Positions 41,200 to 48,500 of a stretch of 61,210 nucleotides of DNA are shown one piece after another. The stretch is taken from contig CADANX010000009.1 in assembly GCA_902789425.1 (NCBI GenBank), forward strand, positions 1 to 61,210, in the 5' to 3' direction. The stretch comes from an uncultured Erysipelotrichaceae bacterium. GTDB lineage: Bacteria; Bacillota_I; Bacilli_A; RF39; UBA660. The position numbers and the translations under genes were made by a program. Numbering within the stretch: position 1 is the first letter of the stretch; the number at the start of each line of letters is the position of its first letter. Under the pieces are notes generated by a model. The model did no database searches and was not told the DNA's origin. It was given only the letters and a program-made list of their open reading frames with translations.

Positions 41200-41307
41200 G
41201 TACCAATTCCCGATAAGGCGAATTGGCTGCTAGTATCACACTAGCCAACCCCTTTTTATTCTTTTTTATGAAACTGTTCTTCAGGGGGGCAGTTTCAATT
41301 TTTTTTG
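41200..41307 (+). ncRNA. Predicted small RNA 2 (G-rich terminator loop) upstream of recG
   Basis: This is a ~107-nt plus-strand transcript unit. In order: stem CCAATTC/GAATTGG around a ten-base loop; stem GCTAGT/ACTAGC; an unpaired linker with CAACCCCUUUUU; terminator stem GAAACTG/CAGTTTC with a 13-base loop holding UUCAGGGGGG; then a T-rich tail. An ATG at 41197 opens no useful frame. The loop is perfectly complementary over nine bases to CCCCCUGAA of small RNA 1. It is convergent with rfbD and divergent from recG. Neither flanking gene is in sense, so it is not a leader. Confidence 0.7.
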
Positions 41308-41311
41308 AAAT

Positions 41312-41341
41312 AAAATAGATTATCAATTGATAATCTATTTT
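41312..41341. terminator. Bidirectional terminator between rfbD and small RNA 2
   Basis: AAAATAGATTATC and GATAATCTATTTT pair across an AATT loop with A/T runs on both sides. The rfbD stop lies within it, and it backs up the small-RNA terminator on the other strand. Confidence 0.8.
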
Positions 41342-42222
41342 TTTATTAATTTAAGTTCTTTTGAATATCTCTTAGTAGCATCTTGCCAAGATGGTAATCT
41401 TTCAAATCCATTTTCTTCTAATTTAGATTTATCTAATTTAGAATTTCTTGGTCTATATGCTATTTTAGACATATCTTTTCCTTCATAATACTTTTCTGTT
41501 GATACTGGAATTATTTCAGTATTTTTTTCATTTACTTCCATTATGTATTTCGCAAATTCTGCCCATGAACAATAACCTTCATTATTGACATTATATGTAC
41601 CATATTTGTCAGTACTTGCCATATCAACAAGTATTTTAGCTAAATCTACAGTATATGTTGGTGATCCTATTTGATCATCTACTACTGTTAATTTATCATG
41701 ATTATCTGATAACTTTAACATAGTTTTTATAAAGTTATTTCCATTAATTCCAAATACCCAAGATATTCTTGTTATAAAGTGATTTGGATTTCTTTTAACT
41801 TCTTGTTCACCTAAATATTTAGTAAGACCATACATTGATTTAGGATTAGCAATATCATCTTCTGTATAAATTCCTTCTTTTGTTCCATCAAAAACATAAT
41901 CAGTTGACATATAGAATAATTTAGCACCTACTTTAATTGATGCATCAGTCATATTTTTTGTTCCATATACGTTTATTGCTCTTACCATATCTTCTAAAGA
42001 AGGATCTTCTGCTTTATCAACAGCAGTCCATGCTGCGCAGTGAAATATTACATCTGGATTATAGTTTTCAACTACTTGCATTACTTTTTCTCTATCAGTA
42101 ATATCCATTTCATCTACATCTAATGCTAAATAATCATGCATTCCTCTTTTTTCAAGTTCACGCACAATATCATATCCTAGTTGACCTTTAAAACCGGTTA
42201 TTAAGTATTTATTTTCTTTCAT
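41335..42222 (-). CDS. rfbD: dTDP-4-dehydrorhamnose reductase
   Basis: The protein has 295 residues. The Rossmann start is YLITGFKGQLGYDIV. Other RmlD features are FHCAAWTAVDKAEDP, MSTDYVFDGTKEGIYTEDD, the catalytic Tyr/Lys in YGLTKYLGE and TRISWVFGINGNNFI. It reduces dTDP-4-keto-rhamnose to dTDP-L-rhamnose with NAD(P)H for envelope polysaccharide. It lies 9 bases after rfbA. The dehydratase (rfbB) and epimerase (rfbC) are not in the window. Confidence 0.95.
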   Translation of the reverse strand: MKENKYLITGFKGQLGYDIVRELEKRGMHDYLALDVDEMDITDREKVMQVVENYNPDVIFHCAAWTAVDKAEDPSLEDMVRAINVYGTKNMTDASIKVGAKLFYMSTDYVFDGTKEGIYTEDDIANPKSMYGLTKYLGEQEVKRNPNHFITRISWVFGINGNNFIKTMLKLSDNHDKLTVVDDQIGSPTYTVDLAKILVDMASTDKYGTYNVNNEGYCSWAEFAKYIMEVNEKNTEIIPVSTEKYYEGKDMSKIAYRPRNSKLDKSKLEENGFERLPSWQDATKRYSKELKLIKK

Positions 42223-42231
42223 AATTTCTCC

Positions 42232-43101
42232 TTATAGTATTTTGTTTAAATATTTTCCATAATTATTTTTTTGAAGTACAAGTGCTCTTTTTTTAAGAGT
42301 TTCTCTATCTATCCAACCATTATTATATGCAATTTGTTCAGGACAACAAATAATCTTACCTTTCGTTGTTTCAATAGTGCATATCATATTAGCAGCATCA
42401 AGTTGACTATCAAAAGTACCTGTATCAAACCAAGTAAAACTTTCATCAAGTACTACTGCTTTTAACTTATCTTCTTTTAAGTACATATCATTAAGTGATG
42501 TTATTTCAAGTTCATTTCTATCTGATGGAATTACTTGTTTTGCTTTTTCACTAACTCCTTTTGGATAAAAATATAAACCAGTTATTGCATAGTTAGATTT
42601 TGGATTTTGTGGTTTTTCTTCAACTGATAAAACTTTGTTAGTTTCCTTATCGATCTCCATTATTCCAAATCTTTCTGGATCACGTACTTCAGTGCCAAAT
42701 ATAGTTGCATATCCACTATTAGCATGATCTCTTGCATTTACTAGTGCATCATAAAAACCATTTCCATAGAAAATGTTATCACCAAGCACCATTGCACAAG
42801 AATCATCACCAATAAACTCTTCACCTAAAATAAAAGCTTCTGCAAGACCATTTGGTGATGGTTGAATTACATAACTTATATTTAGTCCAAATTGAGAACC
42901 ATCTTTTAATAGTTTTATAAAATTAGGTTGATCTTCTTTTGTAGTAATAACTAGAATATCTTTAATACCAGCAAGCATAAGTGTTGATAATGGATAATAT
43001 ATCATTGGTTTATCATATATTGGCATTAATTGTTTACTTATACCTTCAGTAATTGGATATAATCTAGTTCCAGATCCACCTGCTAAAATTATACCTTTCA
43101 T
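42232..43101 (-). CDS. rfbA: Glucose-1-phosphate thymidylyltransferase
   Basis: The protein has 289 residues. ATG 43101 has CAGGAGG. The nucleotidyltransferase signature is GIILAGGSGTRLYPITEGISKQL. AMVLGDNIFYGNGF, FGIMEID, SVEEKPQNPKSNYAITGLYFY and FTWFDTGTFDS match RmlA. It makes dTDP-glucose, the first step toward dTDP-rhamnose. It is coupled with rfbD. Confidence 0.96.
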   Translation of the reverse strand: MKGIILAGGSGTRLYPITEGISKQLMPIYDKPMIYYPLSTLMLAGIKDILVITTKEDQPNFIKLLKDGSQFGLNISYVIQPSPNGLAEAFILGEEFIGDDSCAMVLGDNIFYGNGFYDALVNARDHANSGYATIFGTEVRDPERFGIMEIDKETNKVLSVEEKPQNPKSNYAITGLYFYPKGVSEKAKQVIPSDRNELEITSLNDMYLKEDKLKAVVLDESFTWFDTGTFDSQLDAANMICTIETTKGKIICCPEQIAYNNGWIDRETLKKRALVLQKNNYGKYLNKIL

Positions 43102-43167
43102 ATAAACCTCCTGTACTTTAATTATAGTAAAGAATAAAAAAATATACAATACAATAAAAAAAGATTA

Positions 43168-43953
43168 TTAAAAGAAATTTAATAATCTAAGTTTAAATTT
43201 TAAATAAGATACTTTACTTGATATATTAAGTCTAGGAACTTTATAATCATCATCAACTCTTCTTGCTTTTCTATAATCTTTTCTAGGACCAAATCCAAAA
43301 GCCATCTTATAATTATTATTTTTAAGTTCTTTAATCATTCTATCATCATAAACACCAAATGGATATGCATAATATTTAAAATCACCTATTCTTTTTATAT
43401 TTTTTAAATCATTTTTGATTTCGTCTAAAGAATAATCTGTTACTGGTTTTGCATGCATATTATATGAATGAGGCATAAATTCAATATTTGGATATTCTTT
43501 CTTTGCTTTTTCAATAAGTTTTAATGACATACAATCATAAATAGAACCTTTTTCTACTCCATTTTCTGCTTGAGAACCAACAAAAAATACTACAGCATTA
43601 AAATCATATTTTTTAAGTACATCAAAAGCATACATGTAATTAGACAGATTACCATCATCAATAGTTATTAAAACACTATTTCTAGGAACTTTGCATTTTC
43701 CTTTTTTCCAACAATAAAATTCATCTAAAGTAAGCGTTTTATAATTATGTTTTTTTAAATACTTCATTTGCTTTTCAAATTCATTTATATCATTAATAAA
43801 TTCATCGTTTTTATCTCTTAGTTCACCTTTATATTTATAAAAAGAATGATAACCAAGTATTGGTACTTTTTGTTCATGATAAAGAATAAAAGTACATATT
43901 ATTACTAGAAATAAAAAAACTGATAAGATAATAATTAATTTATTTTTTTTCAT
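43168..43953 (-). CDS. Membrane-anchored polysaccharide deacetylase (CE4/NodB-like)
   Basis: The protein has 261 residues. ATG 43953 is set by AGGTGA. It has an N-terminal membrane anchor (~5-25), then PILGYHSFYK, the metal and catalytic stretch LITIDDGNLSNY (TFDDG variant), FFVGSQAE, the metal His pair in FMPHSYNMH and the substrate-groove YYAYPFGVYDD. It removes acetyl groups from GlcNAc-containing polymers on the outer surface. It lies next to rhamnose genes but in a separate unit (67 bases from rfbA). Confidence 0.9.
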   Translation of the reverse strand: MKKNKLIIILSVFLFLVIICTFILYHEQKVPILGYHSFYKYKGELRDKNDEFINDINEFEKQMKYLKKHNYKTLTLDEFYCWKKGKCKVPRNSVLITIDDGNLSNYMYAFDVLKKYDFNAVVFFVGSQAENGVEKGSIYDCMSLKLIEKAKKEYPNIEFMPHSYNMHAKPVTDYSLDEIKNDLKNIKRIGDFKYYAYPFGVYDDRMIKELKNNNYKMAFGFGPRKDYRKARRVDDDYKVPRLNISSKVSYLKFKLRLLNFF

Positions 43954-43984
43954 CTTTTTCACCTATAATAATTTTAGTATAGTA

Positions 43985-44013
43985 ATAAAAAAAAGTAAAG
44001 ATTACTTTACTTT
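43985..44013 (-). terminator. Intrinsic terminator after the 171-residue gene
   Basis: AAAGTAAAG and CTTTACTTT pair across an ATTA loop and are followed on the minus strand by about nine T. The gene's stop codon overlaps the stem. Confidence 0.8.
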
Positions 44014-44527
44014 ATTTATTCATTGTTTGATTAGGTACTATATTTTGTGACATGTTAATATTAGTATCTTCATTTTCTGTTGCTTTTCTTATGTATAAAT
44101 TATTATCTTTTTCACTTAGGAAAGCTCCGTCCTCAATCTTAAATGTGAAATCAGGAAGTGCTTCACCAAATTGTTCAGTTAATAACCATTCAATTTTTAA
44201 AGTTAAAACCTTATCTTTCACACTATATGTTCCTGTATAATATTGATTTCCAGATTGACTTGATGCATATGAATATACAAATTTATTATTATCATATAAA
44301 TATATACTTGCCTTTGTTTCAATACCATCAGTTTCGTATTTTCCAAAATAAAAACCTTTTAGTGCTTTTTCTTCATCTGTTGGAGTTACTTCTTTCTTTT
44401 CTACTTCTTTAATTACTTTTTTAGTAACTACTTTTACTTTAGGTGCCTTAGTTGTTTCAATATAAAAAAGACATCCAAATGTAACTGTTAATACCACAAA
44501 AATACCTATTAATAAATTCTTAATCAT
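44012..44527 (-). CDS. Anchored extracellular protein of unknown function
   Basis: The protein has 171 residues with one membrane segment (~4-24) and a Lys/Glu-rich spacer. It then has a small beta domain: KGFYFGKYE, KASIYLYDNNKFVYSYASSQSG, YYTGTYSVKDKVLTLKIEW and NNLYIRKATE. The pattern of short strands with GxY turns suggests a lipocalin-like or META-type beta barrel. No family is certain. It has AAGGAG upstream and its own terminator, so it is a single-gene unit. Confidence 0.7.
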   Translation of the reverse strand: MIKNLLIGIFVVLTVTFGCLFYIETTKAPKVKVVTKKVIKEVEKKEVTPTDEEKALKGFYFGKYETDGIETKASIYLYDNNKFVYSYASSQSGNQYYTGTYSVKDKVLTLKIEWLLTEQFGEALPDFTFKIEDGAFLSEKDNNLYIRKATENEDTNINMSQNIVPNQTMNK

Positions 44528-44608
44528 AATAATTCTCCTTTTTTATCATTATAATACTAATATATATTAATTAATCATTTAAAAAATTAATTATACGCAT
44601 ATTTTACG

Positions 44609-44617
44609 TGTTATAAT
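44609..44617 (+). promoter_or_regulatory. Extended -10 promoter of the sirtuin gene
   Basis: Plus-strand extended -10 TGTTATAAT lies 16 bases before the start codon of the sirtuin gene, giving a very short leader holding AGGTGA. Confidence 0.6.
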
Positions 44618-44633
44618 AAATTTAGGTGATATT

Positions 44634-45350
44634 ATGGATAAAATAGGAAAACTAAATGAAATAATTAACAATTCAAAATATATTGTATTTTTTGGAGGTG
44701 CTGGAGTATCTACTGCATCTGGAATACCTGACTTTAGAAGTCAAAATGGATTATTTAATGAGGATTATATTTATCCACCTGAAGTAATTTTATCTCATAC
44801 TTTTTTTATGAGTAATCCTAAAGAATTTTATAAATTTTACTTTGATAAAATGATCTATTTAGATTCTAAATGTAATAAGTGCCATACTAAATTAAAAGAA
44901 CTTGAAGATAAAGGAATTTTAAAAGCAATTATAACTCAAAATATTGATGGTCTTCATGAAAAAGCAGGAAGCAATAATGTATATAATCTTCATGGAACAA
45001 TTTATAAAAATCACTGCATAAAGTGTAATAAAAGTTATTCACTTGATTATATGATTAAAAATAAAGATAATCTAATTTGTTCTTGCGGAGGCACTATTAA
45101 ACCTGATGTTGTATTATACGAAGAAATGCTTGATGAAAAGACTCTAAATGATTCAGTAAATCATATTAAAAAAGCAGATACTTTAATAATTGGTGGAACA
45201 TCTCTTAATGTATATCCTGCAGCTTCATTAATTAATTATTTTAATGGAAAAAATATAATACTTATTAATAAAACTAAAACACCTTATGATAATTATGCTA
45301 CTCTTGTTATTAATGATGATATAAATAAAGTTTTTGACAAAATAAAATAA
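44634..45350 (+). CDS. Sir2 family NAD-dependent protein deacylase
   Basis: The protein has 238 residues. Motifs are FFGGAGVSTASGIPDFRS (NAD site), TQNIDGLHEKAG, the catalytic His in NLHGTIYKNH, zinc ligands CIKCNK and CSCGG, PDVVLYEEML and GGTSLNVYPAAS. It removes acyl groups from lysines in the cytoplasm, giving nicotinamide and O-acyl-ADP-ribose. Length and domain order are normal for bacterial CobB/SrtN types. Confidence 0.95.
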   Translation: MDKIGKLNEIINNSKYIVFFGGAGVSTASGIPDFRSQNGLFNEDYIYPPEVILSHTFFMSNPKEFYKFYFDKMIYLDSKCNKCHTKLKELEDKGILKAIITQNIDGLHEKAGSNNVYNLHGTIYKNHCIKCNKSYSLDYMIKNKDNLICSCGGTIKPDVVLYEEMLDEKTLNDSVNHIKKADTLIIGGTSLNVYPAASLINYFNGKNIILINKTKTPYDNYATLVINDDINKVFDKIK

Positions 45351-45372
45351 CATGATTACATGTTATTTTTTA
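45346..45372. terminator. Bidirectional terminator between sirtuin and uvrC
   Basis: AATAACATG and CATGTTATT pair across an ATTA loop, with T and A runs on the two sides. The stops of both convergent genes lie in or beside it. Confidence 0.8.
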
Positions 45373-47128
45373 AATAATCTAAAAGTAATTTAGCTTGAGC
45401 TTCTGGAAGAATTTTTTTAAGATCTTCTTCTTTTGCATTCTTTATATTATTTACACTTCTAAATTCTTTTATTAAATTTTTCTTTCTAACTTTACCTATT
45501 CCAGGAACATTATCAAGTACACTTTCTAAACTTCCTTTACTTCTTATTTCTTTATGATAAGAAATCGCAAATCTATGCACTTCTTCACTTATTTGTTCTA
45601 AGTAATGAAACAAATTACTATTCTTTTCTATTTCTATTTCATTTGAATTACTATCAACTAAAGCACAAATTCTATGCTTATCATTCTTTTTCATACCATA
45701 AACTGGAATATCTAAGTTTAAACTATCTAATACTTCTTTTGTTGCATTTATTTGAATTATTCCACCATCTGTTAATATTAAATCAGGTCTTTGTAAATTA
45801 TCATCTATTACTCTTTTATATCTTCTTAAAACTACTTCTTTCATTAAATGATAATCATCTTTAGCATCACTTATAATTTTATACTTTCTATAGTCTTTTG
45901 TACTCTTTTTACCATTAATATAAACTACCATACCAGAGACAGTATAAGTACCAAATAAATGTGAATTATCAAATGATTCTATTCTATGAATATTTCTATT
46001 TAATAGTTTTGATAATTCTTCATTTGCATGAATTGATCTATCTAAATCATTTTTTATTAAATCAAATTTTTCTTCTACTTTAATTTTTGCATTTTCTTTT
46101 GCCATTAAAATAAGTTTTTGTTTAGGCCCTCTACTTGGTGATAAAACTCTTATTCCAAGTGAATCACTTAATAAACTACTATCTATACTACCTGGAACAA
46201 GTACTTCTTTTGGATAATCTGTTGTATTTTCATAAAATGAAATAATAAAACTTAAAAGCACATCATTTTCATCTTCATTAAGTTCATAAATATAACTATC
46301 TCTTTCAACAAGTTTACCACCTCTTGAATGAAGAACTTGAATAGAAATATAATCTTTATAAACATAATAGTTAAATATATCCCTATTAACATTATCACTT
46401 AAATCTATTTTTTGTTTTTCAAGAAGTACATCAATGTAATCAAGAGCTTCTTTCATTTCTTTTGCTTTTTCAAAATTAAGCTTTTCTGATGCTTCATACA
46501 TTTCATTTTCTATTTTTTTCTTTATTTCAGAGTATCCACCATTTAGAAAAGAAGTTATCTCGTTAATCATATTATCTATTTTTTCTTTATCTACATTTTT
46601 TTGGCAATAACCAAGACATTCACCTATATGATAATATAAACATGGTTTACTTTTAAATGTTTTACATTTTCTAAGTGGATACATTCTATTTAATAAATGA
46701 ACTATTTTTCTTGCTGCAATACTATTTGGATATGGACCAAATAATTTAACATTCTTTCTTTTTGATTTTTTATTAGGTCTTATTACCTCAAGTGTTGGTG
46801 CATCTGAAAGTGATAACATAATATATGGATATTGTTTGTCATCTCTAAAAATAATATTATACTTTGGATCATATTTTTTAATTAAATTGATTTCAAGTAA
46901 AAGGGCTTCTTTTTCAGAACCGGTTACTATATATTCAAAATCAACTATATTTGATACAAGCACTTTAGTTTTTCCTGTTTTTTCACCAACAAAATAGCTT
47001 GTTACTCTATTTTTTAAAATTTTAGCTTTTCCTACATAAATAATTGTTCCAGATGAATCTTTCATTAAATAACATCCTGGACTTTTAGGAAGTAAGGCAA
47101 GTTTTTTCTTTATTAAATCATTACACAT
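45356..47128 (-). CDS. uvrC: Excinuclease ABC subunit UvrC
   Basis: The protein has 590 residues. The GIY-YIG nuclease (~10-95) has SPGCYLMKDSSGTIIYVGKAK. A Cys-rich stretch follows (CKTFKSKPCLYYHIGECLGYC), then a UVR motif (~205-240, KLNFEKAKEMKEAL), an RNase H-like 5' nuclease (~375-540, IESFDNSHLFG, LILTDGG) and C-terminal helix-hairpin-helix (NVPGIGKVRKKNLIKEF). It makes both incisions in nucleotide excision repair. The length is normal. Confidence 0.97.
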   Translation of the reverse strand: MCNDLIKKKLALLPKSPGCYLMKDSSGTIIYVGKAKILKNRVTSYFVGEKTGKTKVLVSNIVDFEYIVTGSEKEALLLEINLIKKYDPKYNIIFRDDKQYPYIMLSLSDAPTLEVIRPNKKSKRKNVKLFGPYPNSIAARKIVHLLNRMYPLRKCKTFKSKPCLYYHIGECLGYCQKNVDKEKIDNMINEITSFLNGGYSEIKKKIENEMYEASEKLNFEKAKEMKEALDYIDVLLEKQKIDLSDNVNRDIFNYYVYKDYISIQVLHSRGGKLVERDSYIYELNEDENDVLLSFIISFYENTTDYPKEVLVPGSIDSSLLSDSLGIRVLSPSRGPKQKLILMAKENAKIKVEEKFDLIKNDLDRSIHANEELSKLLNRNIHRIESFDNSHLFGTYTVSGMVVYINGKKSTKDYRKYKIISDAKDDYHLMKEVVLRRYKRVIDDNLQRPDLILTDGGIIQINATKEVLDSLNLDIPVYGMKKNDKHRICALVDSNSNEIEIEKNSNLFHYLEQISEEVHRFAISYHKEIRSKGSLESVLDNVPGIGKVRKKNLIKEFRSVNNIKNAKEEDLKKILPEAQAKLLLDYLKNNM

Positions 47129-47151
47129 AATATACTTCCTTTCTTTAGATT

Positions 47152-47160
47152 ATTATAGCA
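47152..47160 (-). promoter_or_regulatory. Extended -10 promoter of uvrC
   Basis: Minus strand TGCTATAAT lies 24 bases ahead of the uvrC start. A plus-strand TATAAT (47179-47184) serving the divergent small IMPACT gene lies 20 bases away. Confidence 0.55.
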
Positions 47161-47200
47161 TATAATATATTTTTATAGTATAATTAATTTAGGTGAAAAT

Positions 47201-47554
47201 ATGCTAGAAAATGAAATAATAATTAAAAAGTCAAAATTTATAACAAAAATATATGAAATAAATGATGTTAATAGTATAAAATCAATAATTGATGAACTTC
47301 AAAAGGAATATAAAAAAGCTACTCATATATGTTATGCATACATTATTAATGGTCAAGAAAAAGCTGTTGATGATGGTGAACCATCAAAAACTGCAGGATG
47401 GCCAATACTAAATGTACTTCAAAAAAGAAATTTAAATGAAATTTTAGTTGTTGTTATAAGATATTTTGGTGGTGTAAAATTAGGTGCTGGTGGTCTAGTT
47501 AGAGCATACACAAAATGTACATCTGAAATAGTTAAGTTATATGAAAAGAGATAA
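47201..47554 (+). CDS. Short YigZ/IMPACT family protein
   Basis: The protein has 117 residues behind AGGTGA. It contains the IMPACT N-terminal domain (UPF0029): KKSKFITKIYEI, ATHICYAYII, AVDDGEPSKTAGWPILNVL and VVVIRYFGGVKLGAGGLVRAYT. Usual YigZ proteins have ~200 residues with a second DUF1949 domain, which is absent here. The frame ends cleanly in a terminator, so this looks like a stable short form rather than a broken gene. The bacterial role is unclear; the eukaryotic relative modulates translation stress. Confidence 0.9.
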   Translation: MLENEIIIKKSKFITKIYEINDVNSIKSIIDELQKEYKKATHICYAYIINGQEKAVDDGEPSKTAGWPILNVLQKRNLNEILVVVIRYFGGVKLGAGGLVRAYTKCTSEIVKLYEKR

Positions 47555-47569
47555 ATAATTATCTCTTTT
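47544..47569. terminator. Bidirectional terminator between IMPACT and amidoligase-like genes
   Basis: AAAAGAGATAA and TTATCTCTTTT pair across a four-base loop with flanking A and T runs. Stop codons of both convergent genes overlap it. Confidence 0.8.
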
Positions 47570-48413
47570 TATATTGCATCATAAATTTATTTACTGATTT
47601 TTCATCATCAAAAATAATATTTGCAAATTCTTTAGCTTTATCATTTTTCATTGCCGAAAAATAATTAGTAGGTTTATATTTTGCTTCATTAATTCTTTCA
47701 TTTATAAGTTCCATATCAATATCATTCTTTGCTCTTTTGATAAGTGCTATTACAGTATTTACTTCATTTAATACAGTTTTAAAATCAAATGTTGCATTAA
47801 ACATTCTAAATTCAAAAGATTTAGGCATATTAGGATTATTTCTATCATGAAAATCAAGTCCATGTTGTTTTTTTAAAAGTACCATATTAATAAAACTAAT
47901 ATATGAATAAAATGATATTGAATCATAATGAGCATTTAATATAGTTTGAAGTTTATAATCACAAGGTTTTGCAAATGTAGTTATACTCTCTCTTGGATTT
48001 CCTCCATTATAACCAAATTTATAAATTATATCTTCATAAGCATAATATAGTTTTAAAAAATTATATACATACTTATTATTTTCTTCAAAAATATCATTAG
48101 ATACTCTAACTTGAAGAGATTGATTACCATTAGTTGTTGCATTTAATTTTTTTAACTTCTTTAATACATATTTTAAGTCATTAAGAGATTTTTCATCGTT
48201 TGATAAGATTGGTGAAGCTATTTCTCCACCAAAAATAGAACCTTTTCTAATTTCAGAAAAGGTTTCCCTACTAAAAGTCCAAGTATTAAATTCTTCTTCA
48301 TTATTAGGTTCTATGCTACTAAGCATTTTAATAACATTATCACTTTTAACACTTGCAAATTCTATTTCTAAACCAAATTTTTCCTTATCAAACTCTAAGT
48401 CAAATTTATTCAT
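47559..48413 (-). CDS. Amidoligase-family (glutamine synthetase-fold) protein
   Basis: The protein has 284 residues. Family marks are KFGLEIEFAS near the start, GSIFGGEIASPIL (~75), QSLQVRVSND (~110) in place of the usual H-x-H segment, and SFEFRMFNAT (~195). The family is predicted to form amide bonds in an ATP-dependent way, for wall or peptide modification. Usual metal His residues appear replaced by Gln/Ser, so activity is uncertain. It has a G-run ribosome site (AAGGGG). It stands alone between terminators with no peptide precursor or gamma-glutamyl cyclotransferase nearby. Confidence 0.65.
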   Translation of the reverse strand: MNKFDLEFDKEKFGLEIEFASVKSDNVIKMLSSIEPNNEEEFNTWTFSRETFSEIRKGSIFGGEIASPILSNDEKSLNDLKYVLKKLKKLNATTNGNQSLQVRVSNDIFEENNKYVYNFLKLYYAYEDIIYKFGYNGGNPRESITTFAKPCDYKLQTILNAHYDSISFYSYISFINMVLLKKQHGLDFHDRNNPNMPKSFEFRMFNATFDFKTVLNEVNTVIALIKRAKNDIDMELINERINEAKYKPTNYFSAMKNDKAKEFANIIFDDEKSVNKFMMQYKKR

Positions 48414-48468
48414 AATAAAACCCCTTAAAAGCTACATTATAATAGCATAAAACATGTTTTTTTGCAAA

Positions 48469-48500
48469 TAAAAAAGAAATAATAATACTATTATTTCTTT
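48469..48500 (-). terminator. Intrinsic terminator after smc
   Basis: AAAGAAATAATA and TATTATTTCTTT form a 12-base-pair stem with a four-base loop and a following T run on the minus strand. The smc stop is inside. Confidence 0.8.

Noticed and set aside
42271-45864. Plus-strand frames opposite rfbA, the 171-residue gene and uvrC
   Set aside because: All are opposite conserved genes, with no ribosome sites, and rich in Phe/Tyr/Leu as expected for antisense of Lys/Asn-rich genes.
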